Shown: positions 34,933 through 44,843 of the stretch, piece by piece
Layout of the letters: each line of letters starts with the position of its first letter
Numbering within the stretch: the stretch's first letter is position 1
Source: Eutypella sp. D-1
Lineage: Eukaryota > Ascomycota > Sordariomycetes > Xylariales > Diatrypaceae
Reading direction: 5' to 3'
Assembly: GCA_023313575.1 (NCBI GenBank)
Contig: JAJTTP010000004.1
Span: 2,108,001 to 2,172,000 of the forward strand
DNA length: 64,000 nucleotides
Made by a program: the position numbers and the translations under genes
The notes under the pieces: model-generated
Database searches by the model: none
Seen by the model: only the letters and a program-made list of their open reading frames with translations
Told to the model about the DNA's origin: nothing

Positions 34933-37900
34933 CTACTCCACAGTGCCGAAGAAGCGGCTGGCCTCCTCGAGCTCAGGGTCGCCATTGCAGAAGTCCCAGC
35001 CAACGATGGTACTGGTCTGGGAGCAGCAGATGATGCGCCGGGCGTCGAACTGGAGCTTGAAGATGCGCGCCGGATTTGTCGCGTCCGCCTGCGGCGCGAT
35101 GTGCGGGTGGTGGTGGGGAGGCGGCTGCGTCGGCACCGTGCCTGTGCCCGTGGCTGCCGCCGTGGTGGCCAGTTGAGCTGTGCCGCCCAATGGGAGGTTG
35201 GCGGCGGCGGTGTTAGTTGGAGCTTGGGCTTGTGAGTGCAGTTGTGGCTGCTGAGTATATGACTGAGGCTGTGATGATTGCTGCTGCTGAAAGACGCTGT
35301 TCGATGGGCCGACGCTAGCAAGAGTGTTACCTGCACCACTGCTGCTTCCGGCAGCGGGGGCTACTTGGCGGGACGAGTTCGACCGTGAGCCGGACGCATG
35401 TGCGGCCGAGGAGTATGTGGAGGGCGCTGGCGGTGCGTGAGAGCTAGAGTGTCCGGCAAACGTGTGCGTGCTGGTCCTTCTGGGCGCAATGTCGTTGCCG
35501 CCGTGGGCCGGCGCGGGGAACGTGTTGTGGCGGGTTGAGGATGAGCTACCAGCTTCCGGTGGGTTCGCCGGCGGTTGGTGGGCCGAGCCCATCGCCCGGT
35601 TCTGCGCCATCTGCGTCCGTACCAGGGCGGTGCTGACGACCTGTCGCAGCTGTGACCGCGTAATGGCGTTCGGCTCCCGGTCGATAGCCGATTGTATGTG
35701 CGAGTGATACGTCAGTGTTGCGGGATAGGCCGTCAGCGCCTGTGAAAGGGCAGCCGGGCCCTGGGCTACGACAGTGTCGATCATCTGGATATATGTTGAG
35801 GTTGTTTGGGGTGTGATGGTGGTGTGAGTGGGTTGCTCGACGTGGTTGTAACTCGGAGAATGAGACAGAGCGGGTGGTGCGCTCGCAGGGGGCGCGGGCG
35901 GAGTAAGATTGGACACAGCCCGAGACGATTGAGACAGGGTAACATTATTCGGGTGGGTATTGAGAGGATCCGGTGGGCGGGCGCCTGACGAAGAAGCACT
36001 CCTGGTTGACCGGCGGAGGGCATTAGCAGCCCCCTCTTCCTGTCGAAGGGTGTGGACATTCTTCCAGACGCCATCCCTGTCCCGGCGCCAGATCATGATG
36101 GTTTGGTCGTATGAGCCAGAGACAATCCGTCCAAACGGTCCGCCGCCACCGCCCGGGGGAAGTTTTGCCCCGAAGGCTGTGATGTCCTCTGGCCGACGGC
36201 TCCCGGCATTACGGGGCCGGTCTCGTAGCCTCTCGAACTCCTCAAGGCGACCAGCCTCTTTCGCAGCGAAATAGGCGTCATCGACCTTCTTGGCCTCGAG
36301 GCGATCCTCCTCCTTGCTGTAGGGCAAATCGCCAAAACCGGCCTGGACTGTACGAACAAGGTTGGTGTGGGCCCGCAGGCTGGCAACCTCTAGGCCGGTC
36401 TCTCGATCGAACACCTTAACCTCGTTGTCGCTACTGCCGCTCACGATCCGTCGACCATCATATTGAACACAGGCGATGCCCTTGTTATGGCCCAGGAAAG
36501 TCCTCCTGCATATCTGGTTTGGCCAGTCCCAGACCTTGATGTGCTTATCGCCGCTGGCTGAAACAATCTCCTCGCCGCAAATTTGAACGGCGTTGACTGC
36601 AGCGCCATGTCCCTCGAGGCAGCCGATCATCGTGTAGGGCGGTTTGATAGGCAACTGATCTAATGGCGAACCGTAGCCGTAGTTGTTTAGGTTAATCGGG
36701 ACAGGGCCGACAGCGCTAACATCGCCATACCCGAGATCCCCAGGGCGAAGCGGCAGGCGGTTGAAAATCTTGATACTCTTATCCTTGGAGCAGGTGACGA
36801 GTATCCGCTTGTCAAACTTGACGTTCAAGACAGACTCCCTATGTGCTTTTTGTAGCCGTTGGATAACCTTACCCGTAGAGAACCGCCAGAGGATGACGTC
36901 CGAATCACTGCTTCCAGAAACGATTAAATCCTCCTGCGGGTCGGAATCGAATTGCAGGCAGAGGACGGAGCCGGTGTGCTCTTTGAGGGGTTGACGAACC
37001 AGACGCCGGGTGTGTAAGTTCCAGACCCGGATAGTCTTGTCCCGGCTGCCGCTGACGAGGTATTCGGAGTTGTATTGAAGGCTGTATATACACTCATTAT
37101 GACCCTCCTCTAGGTGGTTCGGATGGGGTAGTTGAAAATTAGTGAACCGGCCACGGTCCCAGTTCGACTCCAACCTCCGGCGCATGGTGTATAGATATTT
37201 CCAACTGATCTTATACCTCTCGTCTCTGGAGTCGTATATCCACAAGGCCGACTTGGGGATCCCCGAGGTGGTCTTAGCTCCATCCATGAAGTTGTTCAGA
37301 TTGGAATGATCGGCAGTGGCCCTACCCTTGCCTTTCACTAATCGAGAGGCTGTACTGCTTACGCGCTCGGGGACAGGAATTGGGCTCGGCGAGCTCATCA
37401 GGAGATCTCCCATAGGTTGGTTCATGCTGCCGTTACTTCTCGTAGATGAGCCGCTCCCTCCACCCTGAGGACCTCCGAATAGGCTCGGACCAGCTTGATC
37501 GTTGTTCGGGTGTTCCTGCTTCGGGAGTTGATCCACATCGACCATATCGAGATCATCATCATCATCATTACTATCGCGCAAGGCGAGATCGGAAACGGCG
37601 CGCTTCTTATGCACATGGCCATAACCGTCATCAACGGATTGCAAGCGTTGGTGATATAGCTCGTAGGAGGCGCCTTCGTTCATGCGCTGTTCGGCGGCGG
37701 AAATCTCGGCGTGTATGGCCTTCCAGCCCTCGAGATAGTATAACTTCTCCCAGAGCTTCCGGTCTATAGAGAGGTCGTACCAGCCGCGACAGCACATAGC
37801 GACGTGTATCAAGGAGACAGGCTCGAGGTAGCCGAATATTTTGAGACATATTTCGGGGGGTAAATACTCGACGAAATTGATGTAGAGACGAGGATTTAGG

Positions 37901-38241
37901 TTGTTCATGACGATGTCGGCGATGACGGTGGTAGGTAATTCGTTGAGAATAAGCATAGCCAGATCTGCGATTTGGGGGAGGAGAGGAGAAGATAGCGGGG
38001 GGAGGGTCAGTAAGCAAAATTCGGAGCAGGCTCGATGATAACTAGGATGGATTAACTCACGGGTCTTCTGTTGTACAGACAGACTTGGCAGCTGAGTGGA
38101 AAGCCAGGCTGGGAGATCACCAGGCGACTGGACGCCAGTCAGGGCTGTCGAGGAGGGGGCATTTCCGGCGGTTCCAGACGGGTAAAGTGGGTGCTCCGAA
38201 TAGCCCTCGTCGGGTTCCTGGATGGCTTTGAATGGCTCCAT
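34933..38241 (-). CDS. fwd-1: F-box/WD40-repeat protein, FWD-1-like SCF substrate receptor, 2 exons
   Basis: The frame is open for 1102 codons, but 37965-38060 is an intron (GTGAGT...CGCAG, 96 nt, divisible by three, no stop). The spliced protein (exons 38061-38241 and 34933-37964) has 1070 residues. An F-box lies at about 93-140 (YLPPEICLKIFGYLEP...RKLWEKL). WD repeats follow with cores SGSRDKTIRVW, SGSSDSDVILW, TCSKDKSIKIF, SASGDKHIKVW, SGSSDNEVKVF and SGSYDQTIMIW. About 300 residues of Ser/Pro/Gln-rich sequence follow, and then a last blade (IFKLQFDARRIICCS...VGWDF) at the C terminus. Family knowledge: Neurospora FWD-1, the Slimb/beta-TrCP counterpart that targets phosphorylated FRQ, has about this size and layout, whereas Met30/SconB and Cdc4 are shorter or arranged differently. 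The family is certain; the FWD-1 assignment is from memory and less so. Confidence 0.8.
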   Translation of the reverse strand: MEPFKAIQEPDEGYSEHPLYPSGTAGNAPSSTALTGVQSPGDLPAWLSTQLPSLSVQQKTRELIHPSYHRACSEFCLLTLPPLSSPLLPQIADLAMLILNELPTTVIADIVMNNLNPRLYINFVEYLPPEICLKIFGYLEPVSLIHVAMCCRGWYDLSIDRKLWEKLYYLEGWKAIHAEISAAEQRMNEGASYELYHQRLQSVDDGYGHVHKKRAVSDLALRDSNDDDDDLDMVDVDQLPKQEHPNNDQAGPSLFGGPQGGGSGSSTRSNGSMNQPMGDLLMSSPSPIPVPERVSSTASRLVKGKGRATADHSNLNNFMDGAKTTSGIPKSALWIYDSRDERYKISWKYLYTMRRRLESNWDRGRFTNFQLPHPNHLEEGHNECIYSLQYNSEYLVSGSRDKTIRVWNLHTRRLVRQPLKEHTGSVLCLQFDSDPQEDLIVSGSSDSDVILWRFSTGKVIQRLQKAHRESVLNVKFDKRILVTCSKDKSIKIFNRLPLRPGDLGYGDVSAVGPVPINLNNYGYGSPLDQLPIKPPYTMIGCLEGHGAAVNAVQICGEEIVSASGDKHIKVWDWPNQICRRTFLGHNKGIACVQYDGRRIVSGSSDNEVKVFDRETGLEVASLRAHTNLVRTVQAGFGDLPYSKEEDRLEAKKVDDAYFAAKEAGRLEEFERLRDRPRNAGSRRPEDITAFGAKLPPGGGGGPFGRIVSGSYDQTIMIWRRDRDGVWKNVHTLRQEEGAANALRRSTRSASSSGARPPDPLNTHPNNVTLSQSSRAVSNLTPPAPPASAPPALSHSPSYNHVEQPTHTTITPQTTSTYIQMIDTVVAQGPAALSQALTAYPATLTYHSHIQSAIDREPNAITRSQLRQVVSTALVRTQMAQNRAMGSAHQPPANPPEAGSSSSTRHNTFPAPAHGGNDIAPRRTSTHTFAGHSSSHAPPAPSTYSSAAHASGSRSNSSRQVAPAAGSSSGAGNTLASVGPSNSVFQQQQSSQPQSYTQQPQLHSQAQAPTNTAAANLPLGGTAQLATTAAATGTGTVPTQPPPHHHPHIAPQADATNPARIFKLQFDARRIICCSQTSTIVGWDFCNGDPELEEASRFFGTVE

Positions 38242-40392
38242 CGCGTCTGACCGACGGATTCGTCTAACGGATTTTTCAACCGATTCGTCGACCGATTCTC
38301 GGTCCGGCTGGCTGGTCTGGTCTGATCGGCTCTAGCCTCGTAGGTACGTTTATAAAAAGAACCAGAAGCAGGAACCAGAAGCGGGAACCAGAAGCGGGAA
38401 CCAGAAGCAGGCTGCCTGGGCAGGACAGAAGAAGAGCTGGACGCGCGAGAGCTGGACAGGCAAGCTAGATAGGCAGGGGAGGAAAAGCAGGCCAGGCGGG
38501 CGGCAAGGCGGCAAGGCGACAAGGCAACAGGGCGAACCAGATCAGATTTCGATCAGATTGGATCTGCGCGAAGCATGTACGGAGAATAAAAATAAAAATA
38601 TTTGTTTATGGTATGGTATGTTTATGATAAGTTCCTTAGGTGGTAAGGTGGTATTATTACTCCAGATGTCTTTTCTTTTTCCGGCCGAGCAATCACAACA
38701 GCGCATTGGCCGGTGAAGAGCGGATGAAGTGGAGATTTCAAGATCTTGGCACAGTCGGTCGCCAATTCAATTCGAGAGAAACCGAATAAAAAGATGGGAA
38801 AAAGAGAGATTTTCTCTAATGTTAGCAGCCTACAGTTACCACCACCACCATTAACCATCAAGTACCTAGGTAGATAGGCATCTAAGCTGCCGTTGCCGTT
38901 GCCGTTAAGGGTAAGTCTAGGTGATGAAAAGACGGGAAGAAGACTGGCTGACCACGGCGGTCGGTTCAGTCGGTCGGCCTCTGAAGAGCTGAAGAGCTGA
39001 CGGTCTGACGGTTGGCCTGGCCTGACTGTCTCTGGTCTGACCGGGCAAGGCAAGGATTCCCGTTTTGATAATAAACTCCGGTCAAATCATCAATCGAATT
39101 GATGCCGTACGTGCAACGACATCGATTAGGGTTTTTTTATGTTATTTTTATTTTTATTTTTTGGGAGAATGTTATTCTCGTATTCTTTTTGATATAGAAA
39201 AGAAACGAGGAGGTGAGATGGAAGAGCAATGGATGCCTAGAGATAACTACCTAGGTAGGTAGAGGAAAGTGTTGGAAAGAGTGCGAACCTTAGTAGTAGT
39301 AGAGATGTTGGTGCTGTCCATTCTGTGTTTTCCAAGGTGGTTCCTAACCACAGAAAAGTGGCGACACATAAGTACTCAGTACATACATCGATGGTTCCAC
39401 TTAGCTGGCTGTACACCTTATCCTCCTTGGAAATATTGTTAACCTTAGGTTACTTGTACAAACCATATTTTGTTATCCGATAGCCATGGTATTACTGGGG
39501 ACCGTTATACGTAACTATGTGTAACTGTACTTGTACGTACATACTTGGCTACCTACATACCTACCTACATACATATATACGTCGAGTATACATATTATGT
39601 AGTAAAAGCGGCGTCGTAGTAGATCGTCAAGACGTTAAAGACGTAAAGACGGGAGGAACGACCACGACGGACAGACGTACAAGACAGACAGACGTGGTGG
39701 TATGTAGTGGTGGTATGTAGTGGTGGTGGTGGTGGCGGCGGGGCCGGATAGGGACGTAGCGCTACATAGCAGCATAATAATTGGGGGCATAACGGGGACA
39801 TAACTGGGACTCATGTGGACGGAGTGGATCAATTGATGGAAGTAGTTGTTGATAAGCTTTTCTAGACGACTCGCAGAACTCGATTTAATCAAGTCAGGTG
39901 AAGTTCCATCGTAAGAGGGGGGCAAGGGGGGCTGAGGGGATACCAAGCAGTCTGACGTTATTATGCGTTACTTCTCTGGCCCCCTTCTCGGGCTTTACTT
40001 GGGTAAAGTGGTAAGTGGTAGTTCTCATTGTATGTAAATACCGGCATCGGCTGTTCCCGGACTCCTCTATGTATTTATTAGCTCCTTAACCTCCCTGCTC
40101 GGCAGAGGCCGCAGAGACGATTGCGTACCGAGCCGGCCGGAGATGCTTATTATTAGTTCCTTAGTCGGTCGACTACCAGCGCCCCAAACTAGGGACATCC
40201 CGTCCTCCAATTTGTTGTCGCTCTCTCCGACGGGCATATAGTTGACACCGGAGACTGAATTTCGCAGATAAGCACGAGTGCAAGCCAAACCATCTACGAT
40301 TTTGCGTAGCAGGTTGTCCTGCGGTGGTTTTCCGACTGAGCGAATCTCGACGAGATATTTAGTCGGAAAAAAAAAGGGACCTGCCCAATGAA
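38242..40392. other. Upstream region of the F-box gene, gene-poor
   Basis: A 13-bp unit (GAACCAGAAGCRG) is repeated four times at 38359-38410, followed by GGCAA-rich runs (38495-38530). Palindromic CTACCTAGGTAG-type sites occur near 38863 and 39247. At 40328-40370 there is a composite hairpin: TTTTCCGACT (40328-40337) pairs with AGTCGGAAAA (40361-40370), and ATCTCGACGAGAT (40346-40358) forms an inner stem. No supported gene. Confidence 0.5.
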
Positions 40393-40740
40393 GTGACGAT
40401 CGCCATTGCCCCGTACCGACGCCATTCTACCATAGGCCCGGGATCAAGCAGTCTGTCCGGTCCGTCCGTATCTATTGACTATGTTGTCCAGGTCTCCGCA
40501 CTCCGCACTGAAGGACCGAGGACTGAAGATCTCCTCGTGATAATCTGTCCGATATGTGGAACACCGATGCCACCCGGAGAATCCACTGAGAACACTGCTG
40601 TCCAGATCGTGATTCCCATTACAGGAGTCGCCTTAGTAACTTACCTATTGCATCGACTAGCGAAGTGGATATCCGTTGTTCACCGCCGCGGGAAAAAGAA
40701 GACCAAGAAGAGACCTGCCGGCACCTGCGAAGAATGTTAG
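40393..40740 (+). CDS. Doubtful small ORF, 115 codons, one TM segment
   Basis: I do not recognise it. The frame encodes a CPICGTPMPPGE block (a possible half zinc site), then a hydrophobic stretch of about 20 residues (VQIVIPITGVALVTYLLHRL) followed by a very basic tail and a final CEEC. The order soluble-TM-basic could be a tail-anchored protein, but there is no intron, no homologue I can name and no clear promoter, so it may well be chance. Confidence 0.2.
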   Translation: MTIAIAPYRRHSTIGPGSSSLSGPSVSIDYVVQVSALRTEGPRTEDLLVIICPICGTPMPPGESTENTAVQIVIPITGVALVTYLLHRLAKWISVVHRRGKKKTKKRPAGTCEEC

Positions 40741-43073
40741 GTGCCGACTTTTAAACCCAATTTTCAAATTTTAATCCATGCGCAAGAGCCGCTTGATTTG
40801 GTCGTTGTTCCCCGTCGTCTTTCCCTTATGACAATGGCCAGTAACTACGTAGTACGGACGACAGAATCTGGGGGCCGCAGCATATGTACAGCGCGATGCG
40901 GAGTCGTGGGACCGATGCAGGTCCACTTAAGGCGTAGCGCGGACGCATATGATGTGACTCTATGTCTTGTTGGCACCAACACCCGCCTGCGTTCGGTCCA
41001 GTCTTCTAGCTGCCCGCCAGTTAGTTGACGGAACGACGTCAGCTCCTCATCTACGTGGCCCGCCCACTCTATCTATTCCAGATCTTCCACATGGATCTCT
41101 GGGCCTTGCTGGCCGGCCGACTTTATCTCCGCTACGGTAATTAGCACAAGGACCGTACATCAGATACCACGGACGGATTGGACAGCGTCGTGCTTTTGAG
41201 GGGCCTCTTGATATCCTGATCGTCAACCCTCGCAACCCATACATACCAACCTCTTTAGATCCTACGCCAACGAAGTAGTGGGTAGAAGTGCCCCTCGTGG
41301 TTGCCTCGATAAGCAATAGCCGTCCCACCACCGGCCCCTTACGAGATGACGACTCGGCAGCGGCTCCCTTGCGCGTTCTGCTATCCGTGATAGGAGCGGT
41401 CCGTCTTGCACTCTTGAAATGAAGGATACGACTTGAGGCTCAGCTATCTACAAGATGGGAGGAAGACGTCTCTTACATATACATGATGATCTCGATGTCT
41501 CAGCCTTAACCTCACTTCAGCATGCACGAGGTCGCCAGGCACAAATTCGAACGAGATAAGTTCAGAGATCAAGCTCGCGACCCCCCTCATACCTGCTGGA
41601 GGAAGTCGAAAGTTCGGGACTGGAAATAATATCTATCTCGGGTAGACAAGTGACAGGCTGCGAATGGTTGGGGTAAAATTAAGGCGCGGTGCTCGTTAGT
41701 CTGGTCATAGTGACAAAGGATAACGGAGGCCTAGTGAATCAAGGTGCGTATGTAGCTCTATATGTCGCATGGGAATTTCATTTCGCAGTTAACCGGATAG
41801 CTAGAGTCGGCTGGCTAGACTGCTTCAACCGCCTCCAAAGGTAAGGAATCCGAGGATGACGGGGGCTGGATGACATGCATGAGTATATGCAGGTCGTGAG
41901 GTGGCTGTTGTTTCAAGTCCTCGAAAAATTAAGACGCGACCATTCCTATTTTCGATGCCTGCCTGCGATGCTATCCTACCTTGCCTCCTCCAAACGAACC
42001 TCGAGTAAGTCCGTATATATTCCACGGCATCTTGTACTGAAACAGGGACATGTTTACCCTTCATGTTAGCCTAACGGTCTATCTAATGCTCGAGACTCAG
42101 TGAGGCAGGAATGTAACCCTATCTATGGGGGATGGTGTGGCTTCCGGTCGCACTTCAGGCGCGCAGACAATAGAAGCCTACCTGACGACCTCCCCAAGCT
42201 AGTGTTCAACATCATCGCATCGGTAATCGCCTGGGGCGGGCCTATAGGGCTACCCGGGGTATGGTGGCTTCCTTAACATTATACATCCTATCCATCCTAT
42301 CCCGTATGCTGCCGGTATACTGAAGGTAGGTCGAAAGTAGACGGTCCATCCCTTGCCGCCGCCGCTAGCGGTGCCGTTTTCGTGATAGTTAGCAGAGAAC
42401 CGGAAGCCGAAAGATACGTGCACCCTCAACACAACTGTACCTGAAGCCTTTCAGGTTATTGACGGTTTGTTTTCTCTCTCTTTTCCTTATTCGGGTTACT
42501 TTGATTATTGAGGTTTCTATGTCGCCGTCTCTTTCTCTTCCCATTTACTTTTCATATCAGCATGGCCCTTGGTCCGTCCTAAAATCGTGGTTTTTAAAAT
42601 GCCTCGCCAGCCTAAGGACTTTATGCAATGCATTTCAAGATAAGGAATATTTCCCACTGATAACGATCAGGTGTAATAGATCGCGAGGACTCACTGTTGC
42701 GATCCACCCCCTTTTTCTTATGGCCCCTTTTTCTATCAAGAGGGTAATGGAATCACTCCCATCTTAAATAATATTTCCTTTAGCTAGCCAGTGATCAATC
42801 TATGTAGTGATCCCTTCTACATCTTCTGTTATATAAATTCAAGGCCAGTGGTGACGGCTTCGTTTCACCTTACTTTGGTAAGGCGGAGGACTCTTTCCGC
42901 CCCGACGAGGGCCTGCCATGGGCCCATGGCTGTGATGGCGGTCAAAACCTGCAAGCATATGCAGAATCGTTGGGGTTTCGCCTATCTTAAAGAAACACTC
43001 GGGCTTACTCCTTAGCAAGAAGCATCTGGTACACCTCCTGTATAGAAAGACGTTTACTAGCTCATGGAATGTT
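40741..43073. other. Gene-poor region, possible decayed coding sequence
   Basis: Normal composition but no gene I can assemble. A plus-strand stretch at about 42855-42990 reads as a protein-like sequence (FGKAEDSFRPDEG...CDGGQNLQAYAESLGF, then a stop) without a start or obvious exon partners. It could be a gene relic. Confidence 0.4.
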
Positions 43074-43515
43074 CTAGCGCTGCATGTACGAACTAGGGAT
43101 TCTCTTGTTGGCGTAATAACGAGAAGCTAGAAACGCATGCAAATATGCCTGAAAAGATTCATGAGGTGATTTGCTCACGAAAGAACGAGGAAAAGGTGCA
43201 GAGGTTGCAAAAGCAGAAGGCCTGTAATCCGTTAAATACTTGTCACTATCCCAGTCTTGTGTCATGAGCATCGTGGTGGCATCTTGGAAGATTTTCCTAA
43301 CGAGAGCCAACAAGTGCGGCTTACTTTCCCAGCGCCAGAAGATGAGACCGTGAACAAGCGGTGCCTAGGGTGTCGTAGGTGTAGATTAGAGCCTAATTGA
43401 ATATCCATCTAATGAAGCTAACTTCTACTAACCTGCAGGAATATCTGCGCGATGCCTTCACTTACTATGGCGCTCTGTGATCTCCCAAATCTACCAATTC
43501 TGCTGTGTAGCAGTT
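43074..43515 (-). CDS. Unrecognised C-terminal gene fragment, at least 2 exons
   Basis: I do not know this family. The last exon is 43074-43364 (96 codons plus stop). It joins in frame to an upstream exon ending at 43433 (CTGCAG), across a 68-nt intron with donor GTTAGT, a CTAAT branch site and acceptor CCTAG. The joined frame contains a SEGIAQIFLQ block followed by APLVHGLIFWRWESKPHLLAL. The upstream exon is open to about 43515 and has no ATG. A further small exon (ATGGCAGACAGAG near 43638) is possible but unproven. It lies about 160 bases beyond the 3' end of the HET-S-like gene, on the same strand. It may be a third member of the cluster or a remnant. Confidence 0.35.
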
Positions 43516-43680
43516 ACGCAGAACGTAGACACGCAGTACTTATCCATGTATAATAATAGATTCTGGAAGGAGAATGCTGCCGTAGAGTACTCTACTGTAG
43601 CGCCATGCTATATATCCGTCTCTGTTCTCTGTCTGCCATGAAATAGGTCAATGAGCGATGAAAAAAGGTTCCCTCGAAGC

Positions 43681-44559
43681 CTAACGATCAAAGATGCCAC
43701 CCCCTCCGTAACTGTTCCCAATGTGGACTGCGGATGTGCCCTTTGCCGCGACAGACTCTGCCTCGTTCCAAATCTGACTAGCTGGACCCGAGCCATGGCT
43801 TAGTGCTGCCTCAGTCCATTCATTCCCGACCCGTACTCGCGCGCTCTCCTCGCCTTGAATGCTCTTAGCATAATTCTTTTCCTTGTACAACATCTCCAAC
43901 CTTCCTGTAACAACCTGAGTCAAATCATTATCCGTGTCTGTAGCGGCATTTTGCAGTGCTACTAGGCTCGGCTCGTCGTTGACTTCTTCGATCTCCATCT
44001 CTACTAGTGTGCGACGAACATTTTCCACGTCATCCACAGGAGCTAGTTTTTCTAAATCATCTACAAACCCCGTAATCTGCCCTATCAACTTGTCGAAGTT
44101 CTTCCCATCGTACAATGCCCACGCTGCCTTCTTAGCAAAGCTAGTTCCCTTTTGCCTCTGGCTGACCACCTTATTAAGACGACTGTGCAATTTTTGGGCA
44201 ACTGGCTTCATGGCCCGGGGTTGGAGGTGCTGGAGGTCCTCTTGCCTCGCGCCGATCGTGTACCGTTTCGATGCTTTCTGTAGGGTCTGGAAGAGCTGCT
44301 CGATTTCTTCCAGGATTGCTTGGATCTTCTGGATAGATTCGTCTTCTGTCTGATAACTAGCAAATCGAGGGTCGTCGTTGATGGCAATAGCCTGACCCCA
44401 TCGGCTCAGGCGAATCTTGGCAACATCGACCTTAAGCTGACATCGTTCGTGAACGCGAGCGAAATGGCGGCCTAATTGGATATACTCGAAACAATTAACG
44501 CAATTATTGAAAAGGGCTGCCACGCTTAGAGCGCTGGCTACAGTACCGAAAGCCTCCAT
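43681..44559 (-). CDS. het-S: HET-S-like HeLo-domain protein with C-terminal amyloid (HRAM) repeats
   Basis: One exon, 292 residues, close to Podospora HET-S (289) and similar to it over its whole length. The HeLo domain spans about 1-225 (LFNNCVNCFEYIQLGR at 16-31, RLSRWGQA at 50-57, WALYDGK at 147-153). The tail has two amyloid pseudo-repeats: R1 about 238-257 (SARVRVGNEW) and R2 about 273-292 (SAVHIGNSYGG then IFD). Asn246 and Asn282 are 36 residues apart, the spacing of the asparagine ladder in the HET-s beta-solenoid. Residue 32 is His, matching position 33 where His marks HET-S (pore-forming) and Pro marks HET-s (prion). Family knowledge: the tail folds on an amyloid template, HeLo refolds, inserts into membrane and kills the cell. 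It is divergent from the NLR at 44844, whose N terminus carries the matching motif. Confidence 0.93.
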   Translation of the reverse strand: MEAFGTVASALSVAALFNNCVNCFEYIQLGRHFARVHERCQLKVDVAKIRLSRWGQAIAINDDPRFASYQTEDESIQKIQAILEEIEQLFQTLQKASKRYTIGARQEDLQHLQPRAMKPVAQKLHSRLNKVVSQRQKGTSFAKKAAWALYDGKNFDKLIGQITGFVDDLEKLAPVDDVENVRRTLVEMEIEEVNDEPSLVALQNAATDTDNDLTQVVTGRLEMLYKEKNYAKSIQGEESARVRVGNEWTEAALSHGSGPASQIWNEAESVAAKGTSAVHIGNSYGGGGIFDR

Positions 44560-44843
44560 GATGATTCTGAGGCATTACCTATCGAGATGCTGTTGCGTTT
44601 AGTTTGTCAGATTATACTGTGAATACCTACCTAGGTAGGTAAGGCCCTTGGAGATATCTATCTTAAAATGAGGGGCTGGTGTGGCCGAGAAAAGGAGACC
44701 TCTGAGTGGCAGGCTTATTGAGTGAGGCCGGGGAGGGGGTTAGGTTGCATTTACATAGTAATCCAAATTTGCTTCCTCTAAATGCCCGTAGCACTTTCTT
44801 GTTATCTACATTGACAAAATACCGACAGCCTAACGACTATACG
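44560..44843. promoter_or_regulatory. Shared divergent promoter of the HET-S-like and NLR genes
   Basis: Only 284 bases separate the two start codons, so the pair must share its control region. It contains a perfect 16-bp palindrome ACCTACCTAGGTAGGT at 44625-44640, a word that also occurs at several other promoters in the window. No TATA-type element can be assigned with confidence. Confidence 0.6.
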
